Assembly: GCA_037443945.1 (NCBI GenBank)
Contig: JBBINH010000010.1
Location: 1 to 64,000, forward strand
From: SSF26 sp037443945
GTDB lineage: Bacteria; Chloroflexota; Anaerolineae; J102
Length of the DNA stretch: 64,000 nt
Direction of reading: 5' to 3'
Both the position numbers and the translations under genes were made by a program. Below, piece by piece: positions 34,680 to 42,225 of the stretch. The notes beneath the pieces are model-generated. The model made no database searches and was not told the origin of the DNA. It saw only the letters and a program-made list of their open reading frames with translations. Within the stretch, counting starts at the first letter, position 1. Each line of letters begins with the position of its first letter.

Positions 34680-35489
34680 CTAGGTGACCGAGGGGATATC
34701 GCGCCGCAGGTAGCGCACGTAACTGAGCGCCAGGGCGATGACGGTTACGGCCAGGTTCAACCCGACCAGCGCGAGGTCAAAGTGGCCGTGGGTCACGGCG
34801 TATTCGGGATTGAAATGCTTGAAGGCGGTCAGGTATTCGAGCTTGGCCTCGCCGAGCAGGTCGCTGAAGGCGCCCAGCAGGTACATGCCGAAACCCAGCC
34901 CCAGGCCATAGGGCGTGACGCTGCGAATGCGGCGCACGAGGAGCGAGATGAGCGTGCCGAGGGAGAAAAAGAAGAGCTGGAACGGCACCAATCCCCATAG
35001 CAGGCGCGTCAGCAGCGCCGGGTCGTAGGGACGGCCCTCGCGGAAGGCCTCGATGAAGCCGAAGGAAGCCGCCCAGACGACGGCCTGGGTGATGGCCAGC
35101 CCACAGAGCGCGGCAAGCAGTTTGCTGACGAAAATCTGCGCGCGCGAGACCGGCTTGCTCATTAGGAAGTCGGCGGTCAGTTCGCGCTCTTCCACGGAGA
35201 GCATGCCGAAACCGTAGTTCGAGGCCTGGATCGCCAGCAGAAGCTGGACGAACAGGTAGACGAAGCTGAAGAAGCCCATCACCGTGGAAAAGTCTACATC
35301 GCCAATGCCGAAGGCGGCGCGGAACTCCGGCGGGAATTGCTGGAAGGCACGGTTCATCACCTCCGCCTGATCGGCGAAGAGTGGATACATCAGCAGGTAC
35401 ACCAGGATCACGGCGGCGGTAGAAGCGGCCCAGATGAGCACGGAAGCGAGCCGGGCGCGGAATTCGTGGCGGAAGATGTTGCGGCGCAT
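34680..35489 (-). CDS. ABC-2 type exporter permease
   Basis: 269-aa membrane protein with six helices, sharing the start HEFRARLASVLIWAAST and the loop VEERELTADFLMSKPVSR with its neighbour. The two look like diverged duplicates that form a heterodimer. It starts 12 bases after the ATPase gene with GAGGG upstream. The repeated SVEEREL/AKEERDK coupling loop supports use of the same ATPase. Confidence 0.85.
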   Translation of the reverse strand: MRRNIFRHEFRARLASVLIWAASTAAVILVYLLMYPLFADQAEVMNRAFQQFPPEFRAAFGIGDVDFSTVMGFFSFVYLFVQLLLAIQASNYGFGMLSVEERELTADFLMSKPVSRAQIFVSKLLAALCGLAITQAVVWAASFGFIEAFREGRPYDPALLTRLLWGLVPFQLFFFSLGTLISLLVRRIRSVTPYGLGLGFGMYLLGAFSDLLGEAKLEYLTAFKHFNPEYAVTHGHFDLALVGLNLAVTVIALALSYVRYLRRDIPSVT

Positions 35490-35501
35490 GGTAGCCCTCG
35501 C

Positions 35502-36377
35502 TCACTCGTAGTAGTGCATGAAGATTTCTTCCAGGGTGGGCTCCTCGATGGCCACATCCTGGACCTTCAGCGCGGCGATGCGCTGCAGCAGGGTGTTCAC
35601 ATCGCCCTTGAAGAAGAAGCGCAGCACGCCGTTGCTCTGCTCCAGGTTGGTCACACCCGGAAGCTGGAAATGCTCCGGGGTCAGGCCATCGGCGACCAAG
35701 CGCACGCGCTTGTAGTTGTTCTTCTGCAGCGTCTGGATGTCCGAGATCTCCACGATGCGCCCCTCACGAATGATGGCGACGCGGTCGCACAGACGCTGCA
35801 CTTCGCTCAGGATGTGGGAGGAGAAGAACACGGTCACGCCGCGTTCCCGGTTCTCGCGGCGCACCAGGTCGAAGAACTTGCGCTGCATGAGCGGGTCGAG
35901 ACCGGCGGTTGGCTCGTCCAGGAAGATCAACTTCGGCGCGTGGAGCAGCCCCTGCACAATGCCCACCTTCTTGCGGTTGCCGTAGGAGAGATCGTCGATG
36001 CGGCGGTCGAGTTCCAGCTCCATGTACTCGGCCAGCTCGCGCATCCGCTGCGTGTGGTTCCCCTCGTAGAAGCTGGCGGAGTAGCGCAGCAGATCGATCA
36101 CCCGCATCCCTTCGTAGTAGAAGACCTCGGAGGGCAGGTAACCGATATGGCGGCGGATTTCCGGGCCGTAGCGCACCACGTCCTTGCCGAAAATGGTGGC
36201 GCTGCCGCCGGTGGGGAAGATCAGCGAGAGCAGCAGACGAATCGTGGTGGACTTTCCGGCGCCGTTGGGGCCGATGAAGCCGAAAATCTCACCTTCCTCG
36301 ACCTGGATCGAGACATCAATGATGCCGCGGGATTTGCCGTAGTATTTGGTCAGATGGTGGGTTTCGATGATGCTCAT
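35502..36377 (-). CDS. ABC exporter ATP-binding protein
   Basis: 291-aa ATPase of the ABC-2/DrrA group. Walker A GPNGAGKST, signature LSYGNRKKVGI (Tyr-Gly variant of LSGGQ), Walker B LIFLDEPTAGLD and the H-loop FFSSHILSEVQ are present. The C-terminal 60 residues form the extra domain seen in drug exporters. AAGGAG lies 7 bases before the ATG. It powers the two downstream permeases and is controlled by the upstream TetR regulator. Confidence 0.9.
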   Translation of the reverse strand: MSIIETHHLTKYYGKSRGIIDVSIQVEEGEIFGFIGPNGAGKSTTIRLLLSLIFPTGGSATIFGKDVVRYGPEIRRHIGYLPSEVFYYEGMRVIDLLRYSASFYEGNHTQRMRELAEYMELELDRRIDDLSYGNRKKVGIVQGLLHAPKLIFLDEPTAGLDPLMQRKFFDLVRRENRERGVTVFFSSHILSEVQRLCDRVAIIREGRIVEISDIQTLQKNNYKRVRLVADGLTPEHFQLPGVTNLEQSNGVLRFFFKGDVNTLLQRIAALKVQDVAIEEPTLEEIFMHYYE

Positions 36378-36398
36378 GGCAGACTCCTTGAGGAGAAA

Positions 36399-37016
36399 TC
36401 AAGAATGGGGTTGCAGCCCATGCCGCAGAAAGGCGATGAACTGCTCCACCGTTTTCATCATGCGCGCATCGTATTGCGATGCCACGTGCTCCAGGTAATA
36501 TTCATTGAGTTGGCCGCTCAGGGTGGTCACCAGCCAGGAGACAAGGGCGGGATCGAGGTCGGAGCGAATTTCTCCCCTGGCCATGGCTTTTTCGATGAAG
36601 GGGCGGAAGAAATCCTGGGCCGTTGCTGCGCTTTCGGACCAGATTTGGGCGTAGAGCGTGCGATCTTCGATCAAACGCTTGCCCAGGGCGGCGTAGCGCG
36701 GGTGCTCCACGGCCATTTGTAGTCCGTACAGGTAGAGATCGTGAAGCAGGGTGAAGAAATCACCGTGGGCGGCGTTTTGCAGAGCCGGCGCCAGGTAGCG
36801 CATTTTGACCTCGCCGGCCTTCTGCAGCAGGTAGCGGAAAAGGTCGGTCTTGTCCTCGAAGTACTGGTAGAAGCTCCCCTTGGCGATGCCGGCGCGACGC
36901 ACGATGCGGTTGACGCTGGCATGACGGAAAGGATGGGTGGCGAATTCCTCCAGCGCCGCTTCGCAGATCAGATTCTGCTTTTCTTCGGGCAGGTTGAAGA
37001 AGGTCTCTTTCGGCAT
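36399..37016 (-). CDS. TetR family repressor of the ABC-2 exporter
   Basis: About 205 aa. The N-terminal helix-turn-helix is clear (FRHASVNRIVRRAGIAKGSFYQYFEDKTDLF shows the TetR recognition helix, about residues 30-60). The C-terminal ligand domain is variable. Two in-frame starts exist: an ATG at 37034 that lies inside the operator, and the ATG at 37016. I prefer 37016 because it begins the conserved PKETFFNLPEEK and leaves the operator as leader. It heads the exporter operon and probably represses it until a ligand, likely the exported compound, binds. Confidence 0.88.
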   Translation of the reverse strand: MPKETFFNLPEEKQNLICEAALEEFATHPFRHASVNRIVRRAGIAKGSFYQYFEDKTDLFRYLLQKAGEVKMRYLAPALQNAAHGDFFTLLHDLYLYGLQMAVEHPRYAALGKRLIEDRTLYAQIWSESAATAQDFFRPFIEKAMARGEIRSDLDPALVSWLVTTLSGQLNEYYLEHVASQYDARMMKTVEQFIAFLRHGLQPHS

Positions 37017-37019
37017 GTG

Positions 37020-37049
37020 TGACCGCTCGGTCATGTGACCGCGCGGTCA
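37020..37049 (-). promoter_or_regulatory. Two tandem TetR operators
   Basis: TGACCGCTCGGTCA (37020-37033) and TGACCGCGCGGTCA (37036-37049) are near-identical 14-bp palindromes whose centres are 16 bp apart. They cover the transcription start and the first possible start codon of the tetR gene. This is the typical arrangement for cooperative binding of two dimers and for autorepression. Confidence 0.85.
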
Positions 37050-37050
37050 T

Positions 37051-37079
37051 ATTGTATGTCGGGGGTGAGGAACTGTCAA
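37051..37079 (-). promoter_or_regulatory. Promoter of the tetR-exporter operon
   Basis: On the minus strand TTGACA (37079-37074), an exact 17-bp spacer and TACAAT (37056-37051) abut the paired operators, so bound repressor would occlude RNA polymerase. Confidence 0.85.
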
Positions 37080-37111
37080 CTCGTTTTCGACCTGCATCAT
37101 CTCATCAGGTA

Positions 37112-37140
37112 TTGCCACTTTGCGCAAGTCAAAGTAAAAT
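37112..37140 (+). promoter_or_regulatory. Divergent promoter of the Thr-Pro lipoprotein gene
   Basis: TTGCCA (37112-37117), a 17-bp spacer and TAAAAT (37135-37140) face away from the tetR promoter. The operators are about 70 bp upstream, so regulation of this gene by TetR is possible but not required. Confidence 0.6.
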
Positions 37141-37213
37141 GTCCCGACCTGCTTGCGCAGGTGGTTTGTTCATCAACTTGCGTCTCTGCTCTGTTGCTTA
37201 TATGGAGAACCCT

Positions 37214-38125
37214 ATGAAAATCGCCCATGTCCTCCTGGTCGCGATGGCCCTGATCGTATCGGCCTGTTCGTCGGGTCGCGGACCGACCGACGGGGGCGCC
37301 GTCACCCCGACGGCTCAAGCCGCGGCGGTGACGCCCGTCCCGCCAACGGTGGAACCCACGGCCGGGCCGGTGGTAACTCCCACCGTGGCAGCCACGCCTG
37401 CGCACACCGCCACCCCAACGGCCGAACCGACCGTCCCGCCGTCACCCACTGCTGCGCTTCCCACCGCCACCCCCATCGCGCCCGAACCCATCGCCGTGGC
37501 CGGTGAGTGCCAGAACCCCTACTCCCCGGTTGTGGCGGGCGCTTCCTGGCAATATCGGTTTAGCGGCCCCGACCCCGAGACGGAGAGTACATTTGTTCGC
37601 TCGATTACCGCCGTCCGCGCAAACGGCTTCGACGAGCAGGACGTCTTCGGCGACCTCACCCGACAGAGCAGTTGGGAATGTCGGCAGGGCAATCTCATCA
37701 ACCTGACGTCCGCTTCCAGCCTCTCCGTCGCCGTTGCGGGCATGCCGACGACGCAGATGACGGTCGAAGCCAACACGGGCATCACCTTCCCTGCCGATCC
37801 CCGGCCTGGGATGGCCTGGACGCAGAACGTTGTTCTGCGCAGCCGGATTGACCAGGGTGGCATGGACCTCGAATCCCGCAACGCGATGGATATATCGTGC
37901 CAGGCCATCGGCATGGAAACGGTGAGTGTGCCTGCCGGCAACTTTGAGGCCTTGCGGGTTGACTGCACGAGCAAGATGGAAGTGTCCGTCTCCGGCATTC
38001 AGGCTTTTCCCCTGACCGAAACCAGCTCGGCCTGGTACGCTCGGGGGGTTGGGTGGATCAAATCGAGCGGTTCGACCAGCACAGGCACAACCGAGATCGT
38101 TTTGCTCGCTTACACCATTCCCTGA
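37214..38125 (+). CDS. Thr-Pro-linker lipoprotein, unknown function
   Basis: 303-aa exported protein. The signal ends in LIVSAC (C18), followed by about 75 residues of Thr/Pro/Ala linker and then a compact domain from about residue 100 (CQNPYSPVVAGASWQYR). The C-terminal domain resembles DUF3108-like periplasmic beta proteins (GSGMETVSVPAG-type segment), but this is a weak impression. GGAG is 7 bases before the ATG at 37214. It is divergent from the tetR-exporter operon and ends 12 bases before repeat copy B. Confidence 0.75.
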   Translation: MKIAHVLLVAMALIVSACSSGRGPTDGGAVTPTAQAAAVTPVPPTVEPTAGPVVTPTVAATPAHTATPTAEPTVPPSPTAALPTATPIAPEPIAVAGECQNPYSPVVAGASWQYRFSGPDPETESTFVRSITAVRANGFDEQDVFGDLTRQSSWECRQGNLINLTSASSLSVAVAGMPTTQMTVEANTGITFPADPRPGMAWTQNVVLRSRIDQGGMDLESRNAMDISCQAIGMETVSVPAGNFEALRVDCTSKMEVSVSGIQAFPLTETSSAWYARGVGWIKSSGSTSTGTTEIVLLAYTIP

Positions 38126-38137
38126 GCGGACGCAATT

Positions 38138-38268
38138 ACCTACCCGGCTGCCCGCCACGCCGATTGCAAATCGGCCTCCCTGAGCCCGTTGTGCCGGGCG
38201 TCGGCCCACACCGACGCGACCGGCCGGCGCAGGCCGACCGGAGGCCGAAGGCCTATGACGGACGACTT
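38138..38268. repeat. Structured dispersed repeat, copy B (first copy at 23993-24102)
   Basis: It has the same 19-base 5' block and the same 3' block ending ACGGACGACTT as copy A. The inner CCGAT/ATCGG hairpin keeps its arms with a different loop. The middle carries about 26 extra bases forming an additional GTCGG/CCGAC hairpin, and the GC stem reads CGGCC/GGCCG instead of GGGCGG/CCGCCC. It lies directly after a gene end, as if acting as or inserting near a transcript 3' end. Confidence 0.7.
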
Positions 38269-38269
38269 T

Positions 38270-38312
38270 AGAACGTTCAAGCGTTAGAACGTTCCAACGT
38301 TCCCACGTTGGG
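38270..38312. repeat. Tandem AACGTT-containing repeats
   Basis: Four irregularly spaced (A)ACGTT units, including two GAACGTTC palindromes, lie directly after repeat copy B. They may be clustered binding sites or simple-sequence expansion. Units are too short for a CRISPR array. Confidence 0.6.
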
Positions 38313-38334
38313 AGTTAGCATTGGACAAAAAAAG

Positions 38335-38393
38335 ACCCTCCCCGAAAAAATGTTTTGTTGATACAAAACATTCTCTCGCCCTTCGGGGAGGGT
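38335..38393. repeat. Nested hairpin (outer GC-rich, inner AT-rich)
   Basis: ACCCTCCCCGA (38335-38345) pairs with TCGGGGAGGGT (38383-38393). Inside, AATGTTTTGT (38349-38358) pairs with ACAAAACATT (38363-38372). The combined structure is far stronger than chance and is not beside a gene end. It could be a mobile-element tip or a small structured RNA. Confidence 0.6.
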
Positions 38394-38826
38394 TGCCAGA
38401 CGGGGCTGCCTGGCGCGGATGGGGCATCCGCTTGCTATTCACTATACTCAAGGGCGCCGGAAATGCCAAGTTGGGATCCTCAGCCGATAAGCCTGCCTAT
38501 CGGCTTCGCAGGACACACTCCGCACTTCCCACCGCTCCACCCGACCGTGCCCCTTGCTCGTCTTTCTGCGCCGAGGGGACTTTCAGAATCGCTGCCTCGG
38601 CACCGATCAGCCGCCCTTCCGACGGTATCTCCTCCCGAAGGACCGGGGCGATAGCCGGTTCATCCCTGCCGTCCACCCGGTGCGGCGCGGCCCCTAACCC
38701 CTGTCCGACCATCGCTAACACCCCCGGAGCCCGTTGCCGACCCGTTTACTCCCTCGCAACGTCCTCTCATCAGCGCATAGGCGGTCTTCTGACGCAACCA
38801 GAAACGCAGGGTTTTCTCATAGGGGC

Positions 38827-38857
38827 TTGACATTCCAGCAACTGAAAGGTGTAAAGT
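38827..38857 (+). promoter_or_regulatory. MerR-type promoter with 19-bp spacer and internal dyad
   Basis: TTGACA (38827-38832) and TAAAGT (38852-38857) are separated by 19 bp, the over-long spacing that MerR proteins correct by untwisting DNA. The spacer carries an imperfect dyad (TTCCAG CAA CTGAAA). It lies 31 bases before the merR start codon, implying autoregulation. Confidence 0.8.
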
Positions 38858-38888
38858 TCAAACGTGTAAAACGCAAAGGAGGATGGCG

Positions 38889-39248
38889 ATGTTGATCCAT
38901 GAGTTAGCCCGGAAAACCGGGGTACCCGCTAAGACGATTCGATACTACGAATCGATCGGCCTGCTCCCACGCCCCAAGCGAGCCGCAAATAACTATCGCC
39001 AGTACACGCCCGCAGACGTTGAGCGTTTACGGTTCATTGCCGGCGCACGCAGTGTAGGCCTTGCGTTGGAAGATATTGCAGCGATCCTTACGGCACGCGA
39101 CAAAGGCATCGCCCCTTGCCGTCGCGTATTGGACACGATTGCTAAACAACTTCATGAGATTGACCGCCGTATTGCCGATTTACTGAGCTTGCGCGAGGTG
39201 CTTAGGCAACTTCACACCGAAGGGGCAATCCTTATCGTGCCCCCTTGA
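38889..39248 (+). CDS. MerR family (metal-sensor type) transcriptional regulator
   Basis: 119-aa regulator. The N-terminal winged helix-turn-helix is typical (ELARKTGVPAKTIRYYESIGLLPRPKR and NNYRQYTPADVERLRFI). A dimerisation helix (IAKQLHEIDRRIADLLSLREVL) follows. One Cys in APCRRVL matches the conserved N-terminal ligand of ZntR/CadR/CueR-like sensors, but the usual C-terminal cysteines are missing, so the inducer is uncertain. ATG 38889 was chosen because AAAGGAGG (38875-38882) sits 6 bases upstream; ATG 38883 abuts it. No efflux gene is adjacent. Confidence 0.88.
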   Translation: MLIHELARKTGVPAKTIRYYESIGLLPRPKRAANNYRQYTPADVERLRFIAGARSVGLALEDIAAILTARDKGIAPCRRVLDTIAKQLHEIDRRIADLLSLREVLRQLHTEGAILIVPP

Positions 39249-39494
39249 CTCGAATGGAAAAGGCTCCGGAAACCGGTTTCGAGCTGTTTGACGCCATGTG
39301 CAAGGCCCGAACGGACCGGTTCGATAGCTTCGGGTGCCCCCTCCACATAAAAACGCACAGACAAGAAGGGGCAAGGCGTTTTGCTCCTGCCCTCGACGAC
39401 CTGGATAAGGGCAGAGCCGAAGTCTGCAATGCAGCAACGGGCTTCACCGAGGGCCAATGCCGAACAACCGAACGATTCTATCGGATGGTCGTTT
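39249..39494. other. Unassigned stretch between merR and the fadD promoter
   Basis: Open frames exist on both strands (+ from 39245, - ending 39212), but neither has a ribosome site or family motifs, and both would run across the fadD promoter. It may be remnant sequence. No feature can be supported. Confidence 0.4.
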
Positions 39495-39523
39495 TTGACG
39501 CGTTGTGTCATAACGCGTATAAT
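39495..39523 (+). promoter_or_regulatory. Consensus promoter of fadD with operator in the spacer
   Basis: TTGACG (39495-39500), a 17-bp spacer and TATAAT (39518-39523). A perfect 7-bp inverted repeat ACGCGTT-N7-AACGCGT (39498-39518) spans from the -35 to the -10, so a bound repressor would block polymerase. TetR-type acyl-CoA-responsive repressors commonly control such genes. The 5' leader is about 140 nt. Confidence 0.75.
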
Positions 39524-39672
39524 GCACAAGTATCGTACAGGCAAGTCACCCGTACCAAGAGGATTGGATCTGCGCCGATGCAGAGCTATGGTATCTCGTC
39601 ATTCCGGCATCGTTTTTCGCCCGCAGGGGGTCGGTTTGGTCGTTCTATCTTCGCTCTATAGGAGATACACCT

Positions 39673-41412
39673 ATGGAAAAGCCCTGGCTTAAGTTTTACG
39701 AACCCGGTGTCCCGGCGTCGCTGAGCTATCCCGAAAAATCGTTGTGGGATTTGCTCCAAACCTCTTTTACCGAGTACATGTACCACAAGGCGCTGACGAT
39801 GAACCTGCGCTACTTGCCGGCAGGCCTCAAGATCGGCGTTTCGTTTACGTATCGTCAGCTTGAAGACCGTGTCAACCGGCTGGCGACGGCATTGGCCGGC
39901 CTGGGGGTCAAGAAAGGCGATCGCATCGCCATCCAAACCCCCAATTCGCCCGGAGGTGTCATCGGTTTTCTGGCGGCCATGCGCCTGGGGGCCGTCGTCG
40001 TCAATACGAATCCTCTCTATACCCCGCGCGAGATGCGCCATCAGTTCCACGATTCCGGCGCCGAGACCATCGTCATCTGGAACGAATTGTATCCCAAACT
40101 CAAGGAAATTCAGACCGAGACCGCGATCAAGAACGTCATCATCTACCATCTCAACGACTTCATCGGCCAGCCCTTCGGCACCCTGGTCAAGCGAGCCCGC
40201 CAAAAGGAGGGGCATTGGGTGGATGTGCCGGAAGGCAACGGCGTCCATCACATGGTCCGCCTGATTGCCAACAACCCGCCCAATCCGCCCGAGGTCGCTA
40301 TCTCGCCCGACGACATCGCCCTTTTCCAATACACGGGCGGCACCACGGGCGTGCCCAAAGCGGCCATGCTCAGCCATCGCAACCTGGTGGCCAACGTCCT
40401 GCAGTGCCAGGCCTGGTTCACCAAAGTCGAACCGGGTAAGGAAAAGGTGATGGGCGCCATCCCCTTCTTCCATGTCTACGGCATGACCGTGTGCATGCTC
40501 TTGGGTTTGCGGCTGGGCGCCGAGATTTTTGTGGTCCCCAATCCCCGCGATCTCCCCGCCGTTATGGACATGATCCAGCGGGAGAAGTGCACCCTCTTCC
40601 CCGGCGTGCCGGCCATGTACATCGGCATCATCAACCACAAGGACGTGAGCAAGTACGACCTGCGCTCGATCAAAGCCTGCATCTCCGGAGCGGCACCGCT
40701 GCCGGCCGAGGTCCAACGTCGCTTCGAGGAACTGACCGGAGGCCGCCTGCGCGAGGGTTACGGCTTGACCGAAGCCGCCCCTGTGACCCACGCCAATCCC
40801 ATCTGGGGACAGTCCAAACCCGGCTCCATCGGCGTGCCTTTCCCCGATGTCGAAGCCCGTATCGTCTCGTTGGAACCCGATGAGAACGGCAAATTCCGCA
40901 CCCTTGGCATCGGCGAGGAGGGCGAGCTGGCCATTCGAGGCCCGCAGGTGATGGTGGGCTATTGGAACCGAGAGGACGAGACCCGCAAGGTCAAGGACGA
41001 GGAGGGCTGGCTTTATACCGGCGATATCGCCAAGATGGACGAGGACGGCTACTTCTACATTGTGGACCGCAAGAAGGACCTGATCATCGCCTCCGGCTTC
41101 AACATCGTCCCGCGCGAGGTCGAGGAAGTCCTCTTCGAGCATCCCAAGGTCCAGGAAGCGGTGGTAGCGGGTGTGCCCGACCCCAAACGTGGGGAAACGG
41201 TCAAGGCCTACATCGTCCTCAAGCCGGGCGAAACAGCTACGGCCGAGGAGATCATCGCCCACTGCCGCCAGCATCTGGCCGCCTACAAGGTGCCCACCCA
41301 GGTTGAGTTTCGCTCCGAGCTGCCCAAATCCATGGTCGGCAAGTTTTTGCGCCGCGTTCTCGTCGAAGAAGAGAAGGCCAAACTGGCGGCGCAGCCACAA
41401 CAGCAGTCCTAG
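39673..41412 (+). CDS. fadD: Long-chain fatty acid-CoA ligase
   Basis: 579-aa ANL-superfamily acyl-CoA synthetase that activates fatty acids with ATP and CoA. The AMP-binding P-loop YTGGTTGVPKAAML, GYGLTEAAPVTH, the FATP/FadD motif GWLYTGDIAKMDEDGYF and the late catalytic Lys (LPKSMVGKFLRR) are all present. The length is standard for FadD. GGAG lies 9 bases before the ATG. A consensus promoter with an inverted repeat in the spacer indicates regulated expression, probably induced by fatty acids or acyl-CoA. Confidence 0.92.
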   Translation: MEKPWLKFYEPGVPASLSYPEKSLWDLLQTSFTEYMYHKALTMNLRYLPAGLKIGVSFTYRQLEDRVNRLATALAGLGVKKGDRIAIQTPNSPGGVIGFLAAMRLGAVVVNTNPLYTPREMRHQFHDSGAETIVIWNELYPKLKEIQTETAIKNVIIYHLNDFIGQPFGTLVKRARQKEGHWVDVPEGNGVHHMVRLIANNPPNPPEVAISPDDIALFQYTGGTTGVPKAAMLSHRNLVANVLQCQAWFTKVEPGKEKVMGAIPFFHVYGMTVCMLLGLRLGAEIFVVPNPRDLPAVMDMIQREKCTLFPGVPAMYIGIINHKDVSKYDLRSIKACISGAAPLPAEVQRRFEELTGGRLREGYGLTEAAPVTHANPIWGQSKPGSIGVPFPDVEARIVSLEPDENGKFRTLGIGEEGELAIRGPQVMVGYWNREDETRKVKDEEGWLYTGDIAKMDEDGYFYIVDRKKDLIIASGFNIVPREVEEVLFEHPKVQEAVVAGVPDPKRGETVKAYIVLKPGETATAEEIIAHCRQHLAAYKVPTQVEFRSELPKSMVGKFLRRVLVEEEKAKLAAQPQQQS

Positions 41413-41472
41413 TCGGCCCCGTCTTCTCCCGTACCTCGGGATGGGAACGAAAGCGATTGCCGGTCGTGTCCT

Positions 41473-41529
41473 CCCCTTCGGAGGGGAAGAAACCGTTTCC
41501 GGGCGGGCGGTGTGGCCCACCGCCCGCCC
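41473..41529. terminator. Hairpins between fadD and the pspC-like gene
   Basis: CTCCCC/GGAGGGG (about 41471-41486) and a 12-bp GC stem GGGCGGGCGGTG (41501-41512) with its complement at 41518-41529. No clear T-run follows, but they sit between convergent genes and probably mark transcript ends. Confidence 0.5.
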
Positions 41530-41544
41530 ACAGGGCCGGATCCC

Positions 41545-41793
41545 TTACTCAACGGTCGAAGATTCGGAAGAAGGCGGAGGGGTCTCGGTCGTGCCCGTAT
41601 CGCCTGCGGGCAGGGGCTCTTCGGGGATGACGATCCAGGCGATCAGATAGGCGAGAACACCGCCACCGCCCCAAATCGCGAGGAACAGAAACGCAAGGCG
41701 GATCAGCGTGGGGTCAATGTTGAGATACTGGCCGATACCGCCGCATACGCCCGCCAGCATCCGGTCGGTGCGAGAGCGATAGAGTCGTTTCAT
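41545..41793 (-). CDS. PspC domain small membrane protein
   Basis: 82-aa protein with the PspC signature (RMLAGVCGGIGQYLNIDPTLIRL) and one long hydrophobic helix (about 33-57), then a Pro/Glu/Thr-rich tail. PspC-domain proteins sense or respond to envelope stress. Here it is a stand-alone copy without PspA or PspB. GGAG lies 8 bases before the ATG. Confidence 0.9.
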   Translation of the reverse strand: MKRLYRSRTDRMLAGVCGGIGQYLNIDPTLIRLAFLFLAIWGGGGVLAYLIAWIVIPEEPLPAGDTGTTETPPPSSESSTVE

Positions 41794-41923
41794 GGTCCAT
41801 TCTCCATAGGATGAACAGGGATTTTCTACCTCCCGATACGAGGGCCCTCGTCTGCGGGTCGCGAGGCGGCGTTCTCGCTCCCAAACCCGGAGCGCTCCCT
41901 ATGCGGTTGTCGCGCGGCCGCTT

Positions 41924-42130
41924 TTAGAGTCCGGCTGCGCGCAGGTGCGCATGGAGCTGAAACACCGTAATCGCATCGGGGTTGTAACGGACGCGCACCT
42001 GACCACTGCGCGGATCGGGAACGATTTTATCCACACCGGGAAGCGAAAGCGCCTGGCGCACCCGCTGCAACCAGTCGCGGCGGTCGATACTGTCAACGTA
42101 GAGGGTAGTCCAAAGCAGGGATTGGGCCAT
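41924..42130 (-). CDS. Small HMA-like domain protein without CxxC
   Basis: 68-aa protein with the beta-alpha-beta-beta-alpha-beta pattern of heavy-metal-associated domains (TTLYVDSIDRRDWLQRVRQAL, then VDKIVPDPRSGQVRVRYNPDAI). The metal-binding CxxC is absent, so metal transport is unlikely; the domain may be structural or bind another ligand. No clear ribosome site is seen, but an extended -10 promoter lies about 50 bases upstream. Confidence 0.6.
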   Translation of the reverse strand: MAQSLLWTTLYVDSIDRRDWLQRVRQALSLPGVDKIVPDPRSGQVRVRYNPDAITVFQLHAHLRAAGL

Positions 42131-42184
42131 AGCAACTTCAGAAGCAACAGAACAAGCGCACAGGGATAAAAACCATCGGCAACC

Positions 42185-42193
42185 ATTATAGCA
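42185..42193 (-). promoter_or_regulatory. Extended -10 promoter of the HMA-like gene
   Basis: On the minus strand TG-C-TATAAT lies about 55 bases before the start codon. It falls in the gap after comM, suggesting independent transcription. Confidence 0.5.
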
Positions 42194-42225
42194 TGGCGTC
42201 GGGGTCGGCCGCTAACGACCGGGCA

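Larger units (their letters stand above)
38126..38888. other. Gene-free accessory patch upstream of merR
   Basis: About 760 bases hold repeat copy B, a tandem AACGTT tract, a nested hairpin, about 430 bases of unassigned sequence (38394-38826) and the merR promoter. Frames crossing 38321-38830 give low-complexity Ser/Pro/Arg proteins without family features, so no gene is called. Confidence 0.55.

Noticed and set aside
38138..38268. Repeat copies A/B considered as integron attC sites
   Set aside because: The conserved GTTRRRY/RYYYAAC core ends are absent and no integrase gene is present.
38270..38312. AACGTT repeats considered as a CRISPR remnant
   Set aside because: Units are only 6-8 bases with spacers of a few bases; no cas genes are in the window.
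38321..38830. + strand open frame of 169 codons in the accessory patch
   Set aside because: Starts inside the nested hairpin, has no ribosome site, and encodes Ser/Pro/Arg-rich low-complexity sequence. I cannot support it as a gene.
39212..39661. Overlapping open frames on both strands between merR and fadD
   Set aside because: Both cross the consensus fadD promoter and operator, and neither has a ribosome site or recognisable domain.
39586..41520. Long minus-strand open frame covering fadD
   Set aside because: fadD has all catalytic motifs and a promoter. The antisense frame has none and its composition is that of a shadow frame.
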